A stretch of 64,000 nt of DNA from DASUPK01 sp963782345. GTDB taxonomy: Bacteria > Actinomycetota > Thermoleophilia > Solirubrobacterales > 70-9. Positions within the stretch are counted from its first letter, which is position 1, and each line of letters starts with the position of its first letter. Of this stretch, positions 8,013 through 16,995 are shown one piece after another. The stretch is taken from positions 62,001-126,000 of the forward strand of contig CAWAJF010000001.1 in assembly GCA_963782345.1 (NCBI GenBank), written 5' to 3'. Below the pieces are notes generated by a model. The model saw only the letters and a program-made list of their open reading frames with translations. It made no database searches and was not told the DNA's origin. A program made the translations under genes and the position numbers.

Positions 8013-8975
8013 ATGGCCACTCAAGAGTCGGTCGCGGACCGCGTGCACGTCACCCGCTCCCGGGCCAACCCGGGTGGGGGCGCGCCGAACGACGACGGCA
8101 AGGTCCCCTTCCGCTCGCGCAAGCCCTCCTGGCTCAAGGTCCCCGCGCCGGGCGGACCCACATATCGCCGGCTGAAGAAGTCAATCGAGCAGGACAACCT
8201 CCACACCGTCTGCGAGGAAGCCAACTGCCCGAACGTCGGCGAGTGCTGGGAGCGCGGCACGGCGACCTTCATGATCCTCGGTGACGTCTGCACGAGGCGC
8301 TGCGGCTTCTGCAACGTGCAAACCGGGAAGCCCAGCTGGCACGATCCGCTCGAGCCGCTGCGGGTCGCCAACCAGGTGAAGCGTATGGGGCTCCGTCACG
8401 CCGTGATCACCTCGGTGGACCGCGACGACCTGCCCGACTACGGCGCCGGCGCGTTCGTCGGCGTGATCCGCTCAATCCGCCGGATGGCGCCGGGATGCAA
8501 GGTCGAGGTGCTCACCCCCGACTTCCGCGGTCAGGAGATGCCACTCGCCAAGGTGATCGCCGAGCGCCCCGACGTCTTCAACCACAACGTCGAGACGGTG
8601 CCCAGGCTTTATCCGATGGCCCGCCGCGGCTCCGACTTCCTGCGCTCCGCGCGGGTCCTCCGGATGGCGAAGGAGATGGGCGGCGACGAGGTGGTGACCA
8701 AGTCCGGGCTGATGGTCGGGCTCGGCGAGGAGTTCGACGAGATGGTCGAGGCGTTCTCGATCCTGCGGGAGCACGGCGTGCAGGTGCTGACCGTCGGGCA
8801 GTACCTGCGGCCGACCGAGAAGCACCTGCCGGTGGACCGCTACTGGCACCCCGATGAGTTCGGCGCCCTGGAGAAGGCCGCCTACGAGCTCGGGTTCGCC
8901 TCGGTGGCCTCGGGCCCGCTCGTTCGCAGCTCGTACCACGCGGACGAGCAGCTGCCCGCCGCGGCGTCCGCCTGA
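8013..8975 (+). CDS. lipA: Lipoyl synthase
   Basis: This 320-residue radical-SAM enzyme inserts two sulfurs into the octanoyl group on E2 domains. The auxiliary 4Fe-4S cluster motif is CEEANCPNVGEC and the radical-SAM motif is CTRRCGFC; downstream are ITSVDRDDLPDYGAGAF and the C-terminal Arg-Ser-Ser-Tyr (VRSSYHA), whose Ser ligates the auxiliary cluster. The N-terminal 50 residues are a disordered basic extension, a little longer than in enterobacterial LipA. The ATG at 8013 is used rather than the open frame further upstream, which runs inside lipB. Confidence 0.96.
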   Translation: MATQESVADRVHVTRSRANPGGGAPNDDGKVPFRSRKPSWLKVPAPGGPTYRRLKKSIEQDNLHTVCEEANCPNVGECWERGTATFMILGDVCTRRCGFCNVQTGKPSWHDPLEPLRVANQVKRMGLRHAVITSVDRDDLPDYGAGAFVGVIRSIRRMAPGCKVEVLTPDFRGQEMPLAKVIAERPDVFNHNVETVPRLYPMARRGSDFLRSARVLRMAKEMGGDEVVTKSGLMVGLGEEFDEMVEAFSILREHGVQVLTVGQYLRPTEKHLPVDRYWHPDEFGALEKAAYELGFASVASGPLVRSSYHADEQLPAAASA

Positions 8976-8977
8976 CA

Positions 8978-9020
8978 GACCCCCGGCGCAGCTTTCCTTG
9001 CGGTCGCGTGTTTGGGGGTC
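8978..9020. other. Inverted repeat between lipA and the next gene
   Basis: The 7-base arms GACCCCC (8978-8984) and GGGGGTC (9014-9020) are separated by 29 bases, beginning just after the lipA stop and ending two bases before the next gene's -10-like box. The long loop and lack of a T-run make a strong terminator doubtful; an operator is possible. Confidence 0.3.
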
Positions 9021-9022
9021 CG

Positions 9023-9028
9023 TAGCCT
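9023..9028 (+). promoter_or_regulatory. -10-like box of the secreted hydrolase gene (leaderless)
   Basis: TAGCCT lies 7 bases before the ATG at 9036. A TTGCGG about 19 bases further upstream could be the -35 element. Confidence 0.5.
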
Positions 9029-9035
9029 CGAATTC

Positions 9036-10232
9036 ATGCGTATCCGCCGACGCACAACAACGCTTGCCCTGATCGCCGCCGCGGCCGTTCTCGCTCTCGT
9101 GGCGGGTCCGCTGGCCGGCGGCGCCTCATCTCAGACGAGCGCCACGACGGCCGACAAGAGCCCCCTGGCCGGCAACGGGATGTGGATCTGGTATCTGAAC
9201 CGCTCCTCGCACGGCAAGCTCGGCGCGATCGCCAAGAAGGCCCACGCCCACCACATCGACACGGTGCTGATCAAGTCCGGGGACGGAACGCACTACTGGA
9301 GGCAGTTCTCGGCGTCGATGGTGAGCAGGTTGCATGCGCGAGGGCTGGACGTCTGTGCCTGGCAGTTCATCTACGGGACCAAGCCGGGCAAGGAGGCACG
9401 CGTGGGCGCCCGGGCCGTCGCCAACGGCGCCGACTGCCTGGTGCTGGACGTCGAGGGACAGTACGAGGGCAAGTACCCGCAGGCCTCGTACTACATGGCC
9501 AGGCTTCGCTCGCTGGTGGGTGTGGACTACCCCCTCGGGCTCGCGAGCTTCCCCTACGTCGATTACCACCCGGCCCTGCCCTACTCGGTCTTCCTCGGCC
9601 CGGGCGGGGCGCAGTACAACGTCCCGCAGCTCTACTGGAAGGACATCGGGACCACCGTCGACACCGGCTATATCCACACCTGGGTCTGGAACAGGATCTA
9701 CGGCCGGCCGATCGATCCGCTCGGACAGGTCTACAGCCGCCCGAAGGCGGGACAGATCAGGCGCTTCCGGGCACTGGCGATGTCGCACGGGTTCGAAGGG
9801 GTCAGCTGGTGGGACTGGCAGGAGGCGGGGAAGCGCCAGTGGAAGGCGATCAGTCAGCCGGTCTCCCCCGCGGCGGCGACGCCGTATCCGAGCTATCCCT
9901 TCCTACATCTCGGTTCCAAGGGAGACTTCGTCGCCTGGGCCCAGCAGCTGCTCGCGGGCGGCGGGTATCCGGTTCCGGTCAGCGGCTACTTCCAGACCTC
10001 AACCCAGCTCGTCGTCTATGCGTTCCAGCGAGACCACGGGCTGCCGGAAACCGGCAACCTCGACGTGCCGACCTGGAGTCTCCTGGTGCAGAACACGCCG
10101 CTCGCGGTCCGCTGGACGAAGAGCGGAGCGGTGGCCGCCCGCAAGTCCGGACGGGTGTCGCTGGCCCCACCGAAGTCGGCGAAGCTGCCCGCGGTACGTG
10201 ACGAGATCCCACCACCGGCGAAGCGCGGCTAG
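9036..10232 (+). CDS. Secreted TIM-barrel glycosidase-like protein with peptidoglycan-binding domain
   Basis: This 398-residue protein begins with a signal peptide (basic MRIRRRTT, then a hydrophobic Ala/Leu/Val core ending near GGASSQ). Residues about 48-280 look like a GH25-type or related TIM barrel: GMWIWYLN, DTVLIKSGDGTHYW, LDVCAWQFIYG, DCLVLDVEGQYEGKY (acidic residues in the position expected for catalysis) and GVSWWDWQEAGKRQW. Residues about 285-350 form a peptidoglycan-binding repeat (LGSKGDFVAWAQQLLAGGGY, TQLVVYAFQRDHGLPETGNLD). Lysozyme or wall-remodelling activity is inferred, not proven. The ATG at 9036 is preferred over an upstream GTG because of the TAGCCT box 7 bases before it. 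Confidence 0.82.
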   Translation: MRIRRRTTTLALIAAAAVLALVAGPLAGGASSQTSATTADKSPLAGNGMWIWYLNRSSHGKLGAIAKKAHAHHIDTVLIKSGDGTHYWRQFSASMVSRLHARGLDVCAWQFIYGTKPGKEARVGARAVANGADCLVLDVEGQYEGKYPQASYYMARLRSLVGVDYPLGLASFPYVDYHPALPYSVFLGPGGAQYNVPQLYWKDIGTTVDTGYIHTWVWNRIYGRPIDPLGQVYSRPKAGQIRRFRALAMSHGFEGVSWWDWQEAGKRQWKAISQPVSPAAATPYPSYPFLHLGSKGDFVAWAQQLLAGGGYPVPVSGYFQTSTQLVVYAFQRDHGLPETGNLDVPTWSLLVQNTPLAVRWTKSGAVAARKSGRVSLAPPKSAKLPAVRDEIPPPAKRG

Positions 10233-10249
10233 GCGTTCGTATCGACGCA

Positions 10250-10255
10250 TAGTCT
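10250..10255 (+). promoter_or_regulatory. -10-like box of the rhomboid gene
   Basis: TAGTCT lies 12 bases before the GTG at 10268, which predicts a leader of about five bases. Confidence 0.4.
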
Positions 10256-10267
10256 TCGCGGCGTTTC

Positions 10268-11140
10268 GTGCTGCCGCTAAAGGACAACAACCCGACCTCG
10301 CGGTTCCCGATCGTGACGGTCGGTTTGATCGCGATCTGCGTCGCCGTCTTCGTCTGGCAGCTGAACTTCCCGACCAACGACCGGCTCAGCCAGGCCGGGT
10401 TCGGGTCCGTCGATCAGAGCTCGCTCGAGTACGGGGCCATTCCGTACCGGATCACTCACCCCAGCACCGGCGACTGCGACATCGGCGCGGTGGGCGAGTT
10501 CCGCCCCGGTCAGTTCGAGGCGGGCGTGGTCTGCCCGGGCACCAGGGACTACGACCAGGCGGTTGCCCGCAGCCAGGCCAACCCCAGCGCCAATCTGGGC
10601 CCCTTCCAGATCGACCAGAAGCCGTGGTGGGAGACGCTGTTCTCCTCGATGTTCATGCACGGGGGATGGCTGCACATCGCGGGCAACATGCTCTTCCTCT
10701 GGGTCTTCGGCAACAACATCGAGGACCGGATGGGACGGCTGAAATTCCTGCTCTTCTACGTGCTCGCCGGGCTGATCGCGGTCTACACGCAGGCGCTGAT
10801 CGATCCTGGATCGACTGCGCCGACGATCGGCGCCAGTGGTGCGATCGCGGGGGTCCTCGGGGCCTACGCGCTGCTCTTCCCGCGGGCGAGGGTGCTCACC
10901 CTCGTCTTCATCATCTTCTTCGTCACGATCGTGGAGATCCCGGCGTTGATCCTCCTGGCGCTCTGGTTCATCCTTCAGTTCGTGCCCGCCCTGGGGCAGG
11001 TCGCGGTCGGCTCGGGAGGCGACCAGGGGGTCGCCTACTTCGCTCACGTGGGCGGGTTCGTCTTCGGCCTGGCCGTGGCGGGGGCGATGCTCTCCCTGAT
11101 GCGACGACGCCGACCCGAACCGCGTTTACCGATCTACTGA
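10268..11140 (+). CDS. Rhomboid-family intramembrane serine protease
   Basis: This 290-residue polytopic protein has the rhomboid catalytic dyad: S190 in GASGAIAGVLGAY and H260 in FAHVGGFVFGL. N140 lies in HIAGNMLFLWVFGNNIED, the oxyanion-stabilising position. A large loop of about 85 residues between the first and second membrane helices carries Cys70 and Cys89, which could form an extracytoplasmic disulfide. Seven hydrophobic segments are visible. The GTG start follows a TAGTCT box; no ribosome binding site is evident. Substrates are unknown. Confidence 0.92.
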   Translation: MLPLKDNNPTSRFPIVTVGLIAICVAVFVWQLNFPTNDRLSQAGFGSVDQSSLEYGAIPYRITHPSTGDCDIGAVGEFRPGQFEAGVVCPGTRDYDQAVARSQANPSANLGPFQIDQKPWWETLFSSMFMHGGWLHIAGNMLFLWVFGNNIEDRMGRLKFLLFYVLAGLIAVYTQALIDPGSTAPTIGASGAIAGVLGAYALLFPRARVLTLVFIIFFVTIVEIPALILLALWFILQFVPALGQVAVGSGGDQGVAYFAHVGGFVFGLAVAGAMLSLMRRRRPEPRLPIY

Positions 11141-11146
11141 GCGAAA

Positions 11147-11362
11147 TTGGACCCCGACCTCCGGAACGCCCTGCTCCTGCTCGGCCTGGTCTTCTGCGGG
11201 TTCTTCGCGGCGGTCACGATCTACGTGATCGTCGACACCGGGCTGCGGCTTCGGACCTACGGCGACATCGGCGCGATCGGGCTCTACGCCGTGTCCCTTG
11301 TGATCGTCGGAATGATCGCCGCCGGCCTGATCGGCGCTCTGCGAAACCCACCCGATGACTAG
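11147..11362 (+). CDS. Small two-helix membrane protein
   Basis: This 71-residue protein has a TTG start 6 bases after the rhomboid stop. Its two membrane helices are LLLLGLVFCGFFAAVTIYVIV and AIGLYAVSLVIVGMIAAGLIGAL, joined by a short loop (RLRTYGDIG). Its last codons overlap the start of the carboxypeptidase gene by 8 bases, so it is likely part of a rhomboid-small protein-carboxypeptidase operon. I do not recognise the family. Confidence 0.72.
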   Translation: MDPDLRNALLLLGLVFCGFFAAVTIYVIVDTGLRLRTYGDIGAIGLYAVSLVIVGMIAAGLIGALRNPPDD

Positions 11363-12437
11363 GCGGATTGCGGCCATAGTCGGAGTGGCGATCGCCTTCG
11401 GGGTGACCGCCGTGGTCGCCGTCGCGATCTGGCCGGAGCGAGCCGGGGAGGGAGGCGGCTCAACCTCCACCACGGATGCAGCCGCGCTCACTGCATCCGC
11501 CCCGGGAGCCGACGGGATCCGCGGCGACTCCGGGCGGCTGCCGGCGGTGACGGTTCCGCCTGACATCACCAGGACGATCGCGATCTCTCACTTCGCGCTG
11601 CTGCCCGTGACCGGGCCGCTGCCGGTCCACCACCGGTTCAAGCACCCGCCGGTCGCCGGGATCCTGTTCGACGTGCGGAGCGGAGCCGTCCTCTGGGAGA
11701 GGAATCCGCGCCTCGAGCACCCGATCGCCAGTCTGACCAAGATGATGACCGCGCTGATCGTGGCGAATCGAAACCGGCCCACTGAGCACGTTCGGGTCAG
11801 CCGGAAGGCCGCGCAGACACCCGGCTCGGCCACCGGGCTGCTGCCACGCGGCAGGAAGGTGCCGCTCGAGCCGCTGCTCCAGGCGCTGATCATGATCTCG
11901 GCCAACGATGCGGCGGTGGCGCTCGCGGAGCATGACGGCGGAACCGTGACGCGCTTCGTCAAGGCGATGAACAGGCAGGCGGAGTCGATGGGTCTTCAGT
12001 GCACCCACTACTCCACCCCCAATGGGCTGCGTGACCGAAACAACTACTCCTGCCCGCGAGACCTCGCCGCGCTTGCCCGCGCCGACCTGGCGAACCGTCG
12101 AATCGCCCAGATCGCGCAGACGCGGTATGCGAAGCCTCGCTTCCCGATCAAGGGCAAGCATCTCTACCTCTTCAACAACCACTACTTCCTGCAGCGAGGG
12201 CTGCCGGGGCTGCCCCAGGCCCAGGTCACCGGATTGAAGACCGGCTTCACGGACCCGGCCGGTCGTTGCTACGTGACCACGGCGCGTGTAGGGAACCGTC
12301 AGCTGGGGGTCGTGCTGATCCACTCGCCCGACCCGATCACCCAGGTCCCGGCATTGCTGCGCGCAGGCTTCGAGGAGGAGGGCGTCGTCGCGCCGGCGCC
12401 CGTTCCGGTCAAGCGCAAGCCCCCGCCCGGCGGATAG
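11355..12437 (+). CDS. D-alanyl-D-alanine carboxypeptidase (PBP5/DacA-like, peptidase S11)
   Basis: This 360-residue serine-type D,D-carboxypeptidase trims the terminal D-Ala from peptidoglycan stem peptides. The N-terminal hydrophobic helix (about 6-26) is a signal or anchor, followed by a disordered Gly/Ser/Thr linker. The penicillin-binding motifs are intact: SLTK (S126-K129), SAN (182-184) and KTG (295-297). The domain ends near residue 345 and a short basic, Pro-rich tail replaces the C-terminal amphipathic anchor of enterobacterial PBP5. Start and neighbours overlap, suggesting coupled translation. Confidence 0.93.
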   Translation: MTRRIAAIVGVAIAFGVTAVVAVAIWPERAGEGGGSTSTTDAAALTASAPGADGIRGDSGRLPAVTVPPDITRTIAISHFALLPVTGPLPVHHRFKHPPVAGILFDVRSGAVLWERNPRLEHPIASLTKMMTALIVANRNRPTEHVRVSRKAAQTPGSATGLLPRGRKVPLEPLLQALIMISANDAAVALAEHDGGTVTRFVKAMNRQAESMGLQCTHYSTPNGLRDRNNYSCPRDLAALARADLANRRIAQIAQTRYAKPRFPIKGKHLYLFNNHYFLQRGLPGLPQAQVTGLKTGFTDPAGRCYVTTARVGNRQLGVVLIHSPDPITQVPALLRAGFEEEGVVAPAPVPVKRKPPPGG

Positions 12438-12445
12438 GTGGAGCG

Positions 12446-13321
12446 GTGTCGCTGCCGTCGCCAAGCAGGCCGATCCTTCTGTGCGCGGCGATGTGTGTCC
12501 TCATCCTGATCGTGGCGGGGATCGACCTCGCGCATACCGACTCCCGGGTGCCTGACTTCGCCACTCGCCCGTGCCACCCCGACAAGGCGAGCTGCTTCAA
12601 CGCGCAGCTCAGCGAGGGATTGGCGCGGGAGCGCGCTGCGGAGCCCCTGGAGCGTGAGTACGACTCGCGCGCCTGGCTGTATGCCTTCGCGATCCTTGCG
12701 ATCGCGGCCGTGGCGACGGCCTGGAGCATGCGCTCCAACCCACGCACCGAGTGGCCCCGGATCTTCACCAACCTCGGCGTGATCGGCGTCTGGGCGGGGA
12801 TCGGGATGATCGTCGTGCTGGTGACGACGGACGGGATCGCCGTATCGCCGCCGGCAGCGCCCCTGATGTTGCTGCCGGTAGTCCTGCTCGTCGCGGCCGG
12901 CGCCGGGACACTGATTGGGCGGTCCGAGGGGTGGGCCCTGCAGAACCAGGGCGATGGCATCCGGGAACGGGTGCTGCAGGTCGGGAAGCTCGCGATTCAC
13001 ATCGGGACGGCCGGGCGGGCGAAGCGATCGCGGATGGAGGAACTGGCCCGCTGGCTCGCCAACACGGCGCTCGCTCTCACCGCGGTGACCTGCGTGCTCG
13101 CGCTCGGCTTCGTGCTGGCTCAGCCCGGCTGCGAGGGCGGCATCGGGCCACCCGAGTGGACCGACCCGATCGACGCGGTCACCGCGGTCGGAGCGATCGC
13201 GGGGATGGCCGCCGGCATCGGCGCGCTGGTTCTGCGGCGGTGGATCGCGGCACTGCTCAGCCTGATCGGCTGCCCGGTCGCACTGCTCCTCGTCCTGATC
13301 AGCACCTGCGCGTTCTCCTGA
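12446..13321 (+). CDS. Hypothetical multi-pass membrane protein
   Basis: This 291-residue protein has a GTG start 8 bases after the carboxypeptidase stop. Hydrophobic segments are ILLCAAMCVLILIVAGIDL, WLYAFAILAIAAVATAW, FTNLGVIGVWAGIGMIVVLV, LMLLPVVLLVAAGAGTLIG, a segment near TALALTAVTCVLALGFVLA and two at the C-terminus. Two Cys in the first extracytoplasmic loop (CHPDKASC) may form a disulfide. A cytoplasmic charged helix (LQVGKLAIHIGTAGRAKRSR) sits in the middle. I do not recognise a family; the tight spacing suggests the same transcript as the carboxypeptidase. Confidence 0.7.
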   Translation: MSLPSPSRPILLCAAMCVLILIVAGIDLAHTDSRVPDFATRPCHPDKASCFNAQLSEGLARERAAEPLEREYDSRAWLYAFAILAIAAVATAWSMRSNPRTEWPRIFTNLGVIGVWAGIGMIVVLVTTDGIAVSPPAAPLMLLPVVLLVAAGAGTLIGRSEGWALQNQGDGIRERVLQVGKLAIHIGTAGRAKRSRMEELARWLANTALALTAVTCVLALGFVLAQPGCEGGIGPPEWTDPIDAVTAVGAIAGMAAGIGALVLRRWIAALLSLIGCPVALLLVLISTCAFS

Positions 13322-13381
13322 TCGTCATTCCGTCCCCTTTGCGAACGCGCATCCGGGGTATACGGGTTTCATCCGACGCCG

Positions 13382-13909
13382 ATGATTCCAGCGCTTCACA
13401 TCCTGGCTCTCCAGAACGCGACGCAGGGGGACAAGGCTGGGGGCCTGGGAGTCTCGGTCGAGATCCTCGGAGCGACGGTCCTCGCCTGTGCGCTCCTCAC
13501 ATCGACGGTGCTTCTCCTGTCGAGGTACAAGCGGCGCCGGGACGAGATGATCGTCCGCGAGTGGCGGGCCCGGGAGCGCATGCGGGAGCTCTGCCCCGAG
13601 GGCTGGACCGCCCGGATCGTGCTCTATGGCGACGGGGCGCCGCTGCCGGATGACGCGCCGACGTCGGGCGACCGGACCGTCTGCGTCGAGTGGACCGAGT
13701 ACGAGCGCGACGCGGCGGGACACACGGACGTGGCGGTTGCCCGGCGGATGTGGGCACGGACGATCACCGGCGCCCTGCGGGGCATGCTCGCCGACCGCGA
13801 GCTCGACGTCGAGCTGGAGAAGATCGAGCGGAAGGTGATCGAGGACACCTCGGAGGGCGGGGAGACCGGCCCGCCGGCGACGGGTCCGCACGGCCGGACC
13901 GATCGCTAG
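13382..13909 (+). CDS. Hypothetical single-pass membrane protein
   Basis: This 175-residue protein has one membrane helix (ILGATVLACALLTSTVLLL, about residues 29-47) followed by a basic stop-transfer stretch (RYKRRRDE). A cytoplasmic alpha/beta domain follows (TARIVLYGDGAPLPDDAPT, RTVCVEWTEYERDAAGHTDVA) with a charged helical tail. I do not recognise the family. It is the last gene before the nuclease remnant and tRNA-Ala(UGC), where base composition drops. Confidence 0.65.
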   Translation: MIPALHILALQNATQGDKAGGLGVSVEILGATVLACALLTSTVLLLSRYKRRRDEMIVREWRARERMRELCPEGWTARIVLYGDGAPLPDDAPTSGDRTVCVEWTEYERDAAGHTDVAVARRMWARTITGALRGMLADRELDVELEKIERKVIEDTSEGGETGPPATGPHGRTDR

Positions 13910-13929
13910 CTCACCGGGTCTCGGCACAA

Positions 13930-14118
13930 ACTCGGAACCTCTGCAATCGGATCGCGATTCCATATGGCGAGGACCACGACTTCGACCTGATCCTCTGTCG
14001 CGACGACAAGGTCGAGCGAATTCAGGTCAAGTACACCGAGTCGAGCGGCAACTTCGTAATTGTTCGAACGCGATCGCACTCGCTGACGAATGGCAGGGTG
14101 AGGCACGCGAAGTACTAA
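13930..14118 (+). pseudogene. Remnant of a PD-(D/E)XK-type endonuclease gene
   Basis: The frame reads coherently for about 60 codons to a TAA at 14116: NRIAIPYGEDHDFDLILCR, then KVERIQVKYTESSGNFVIV and a basic tail. The Asp-containing strand followed by a Gln-Val-Lys strand matches the catalytic core of the small PD-(D/E)XK endonuclease-like family. The N-terminus and everything after the core are missing and there is no credible start codon. Composition is more AT-rich than the flanks. It lies 3 bases from the 3' end of tRNA-Ala(UGC), a usual landing site for mobile DNA, so I read it as a decayed import. Confidence 0.55.
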
Positions 14119-14121
14119 CAA

Positions 14122-14194
14122 TGGAGCCAGCCGGGCTCGAACCGGCGACCTCCTGCTTGCAGGGCAGGCGCTCTCCCAACTGAGCTATGGCCCC
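14122..14194 (-). tRNA. tRNA-Ala (anticodon UGC)
   Basis: The 73-base minus-strand gene begins GGGGCCATAGCTCAG and ends GGCTGGCTCCA. The acceptor stem, D arm, anticodon stem CCTGC/GCAGG with loop CCTGCAA (anticodon TGC) and T arm GCCGG-TTCGAGC-CCGGC all pair. The 3' CCA is not encoded. A TACAAT box lies 11 bases upstream. Confidence 0.97.
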
Positions 14195-14205
14195 GTGGGA
14201 GGCCG

Positions 14206-14211
14206 ATTGTA
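14206..14211 (-). promoter_or_regulatory. -10 box of tRNA-Ala(UGC)
   Basis: TACAAT on the minus strand sits 11 bases before the mature 5' end, as expected for a tRNA promoter with a 4-5 base leader. It gives an internal reference for the TANNNT boxes in front of protein genes. Confidence 0.55.
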
Positions 14212-14240
14212 GGACCCGCAAACCGCAGCCCCGGTGAATG

Positions 14241-14283
14241 CTCCTGTGAGAGACTGGCCACGGGCACAAGCGGCCCCAGGAGG
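14241..14283 (+). promoter_or_regulatory. Hairpin that could mask the gdhA ribosome binding site
   Basis: CTCCTG (14241-14246) can pair with CAGGAG (14277-14282), which contains the gdhA Shine-Dalgarno AGGAGG. Inside it, GGCC (14256-14259) pairs with GGCC (14272-14275). The fold would hide the ribosome binding site 5 bases before the ATG. No known riboswitch core is recognisable. Confidence 0.4.
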
Positions 14284-14287
14284 GCTG

Positions 14288-15601
14288 ATGGCAACGAGGG
14301 CCAAGCAAGCGGGATCGGTGGGAAATGGGGAGGCGACGAAGAAATCGCCCCCCGCGCAGCGCGCCGAGGTCTCAAACCTCGACATCGTCCGCTTCTACTT
14401 CAACCGGGCGGTCGAGCGCCTCGAGCTGCCCGACGACATCCGCACCGTCTTCTGGACCCCGTACCGCGAGGTCACCGTCCAGATCCCCGTGAAGCTCTCC
14501 GACGGCAAGGTCCACACCTTCTCCGGCTACCGGATCCAGCACAACGGTGCGCGCGGTCCCTACAAGGGCGGCATTCGCTACCACCCGGAGGTCAATATCG
14601 ACGAGGTCCGCGCGCTCGCCTCGCTGATGACCTGGAAGACCGCCGTCGCCAACATCCCGTTCGGCGGCGCCAAGGGCGGCGTCAACGTGCCGGCCGAGAA
14701 GCTGGACCGCTCCGAGCTTCAGGCGATCACGCGCTCGTTCATGGACAAGATCCAGAAGATCCTCGGGCCCACCCGGGACATCCCGGCGCCCGACGTCAAC
14801 ACCGACGCCCAGACGATGGCCTGGATGATGGACGAGTATGGCAAGCTGCACGGCCACACGCCGGCCATCTGCACGGGCAAGCCGATCGCCCTGGAGGGCT
14901 CCTACGGGCGGGAGCAAGCCACCGGGCGGGGCTGTGTCTACATGTTCCGAGAGGCAGCGCCCCAGATCGGTCTCACTCCCGCGAACAGCACCTTCGTCGT
15001 CCAGGGATACGGCAACGTCGGCTCCTGGGCCGCCCGGATCCTGCAGCAGCTCGGCGCCAAGATGGTCGGCGTCTCTGACGCGACCGGTGCGATCCGCGGC
15101 GACGGAGGGATCGACGCCGACGACCTCGCCGCGCACCTGCGCGATGGCGGCGAGCTCACGGAGTTCCCCGGCACCGAGGCGATCAGCCCCGAGGAGCTGC
15201 TCACGATCGAGTGCGACGTCCTGATCCCGGCGGCGCTCGGCGGGATGATCCACGAGGGCAACGCCGACGGCGTCAGCACCAAGATGATCATCGAGGGGGC
15301 GAACAGCCCCACCACGCCGGCCGCCGACCAGATCCTGCAGGACAAGGGCGTCCACATCATCCCCGACGTGATGGCGAACGCCGGCGGGGTCGTCTGCTCC
15401 TACTTCGAGTGGGTGCAGAACCTCCAGCACTTCCGCTGGTCGGAGCGAGAGGTCAACGACAAGCTCGGCGGGATCATGCGGCGCGCCTACCGCGACGTCT
15501 CGGCCCGCGCCAAGGAGGATCGGCTTTCGCTGCGGGAGGCCGCCTACCTGATCGGGATCGAGAGGGTGGTCGAGGCGAGCCGCACTCGCGGCTACGTCTA
15601 G
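14288..15601 (+). CDS. gdhA: Glutamate dehydrogenase (Glu/Leu/Phe/Val dehydrogenase family)
   Basis: This 437-residue enzyme interconverts glutamate and 2-oxoglutarate plus ammonium. It has the substrate-binding PYKGGIRYHPEVNIDEVRAL, the catalytic-Lys segment IPFGGAKGGV, the DIPAPDVNTDAQTMAWMMDEY loop and the nucleotide-binding GYGNVGSWAARIL. Length fits the hexameric class of about 420-450 residues. The ATG at 14288 is chosen over an in-frame ATG at 14234 because AGGAGG lies just upstream and the extra residues would be non-homologous. The first 30 residues are a basic, low-complexity extension. A possible leader hairpin covers the ribosome binding site. The ammonium transporter gene lies 5 kb downstream. 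Confidence 0.95.
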   Translation: MATRAKQAGSVGNGEATKKSPPAQRAEVSNLDIVRFYFNRAVERLELPDDIRTVFWTPYREVTVQIPVKLSDGKVHTFSGYRIQHNGARGPYKGGIRYHPEVNIDEVRALASLMTWKTAVANIPFGGAKGGVNVPAEKLDRSELQAITRSFMDKIQKILGPTRDIPAPDVNTDAQTMAWMMDEYGKLHGHTPAICTGKPIALEGSYGREQATGRGCVYMFREAAPQIGLTPANSTFVVQGYGNVGSWAARILQQLGAKMVGVSDATGAIRGDGGIDADDLAAHLRDGGELTEFPGTEAISPEELLTIECDVLIPAALGGMIHEGNADGVSTKMIIEGANSPTTPAADQILQDKGVHIIPDVMANAGGVVCSYFEWVQNLQHFRWSEREVNDKLGGIMRRAYRDVSARAKEDRLSLREAAYLIGIERVVEASRTRGYV

Positions 15602-15637
15602 GTGATGCGAGGGCGCGCGGCAGCGCGACCCGTCTAG

Positions 15638-16896
<1,259 letters not shown>

Positions 16897-16995
16897 GATG
16901 CGCGGTCTGACCGCCTCGAGGGATCAAAGCTTAGGCGCTGCGGCGCACATGTGATAGCTGGATCGCCCCCTGAACCCTGCACTGCAGCGACCAAT

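Noticed and set aside
14230..14283. Glycine-type or other known riboswitch upstream of gdhA
   Set aside because: Only a simple two-part hairpin is seen; the conserved core of known riboswitch classes is not recognisable, so it is reported only as a masking hairpin.
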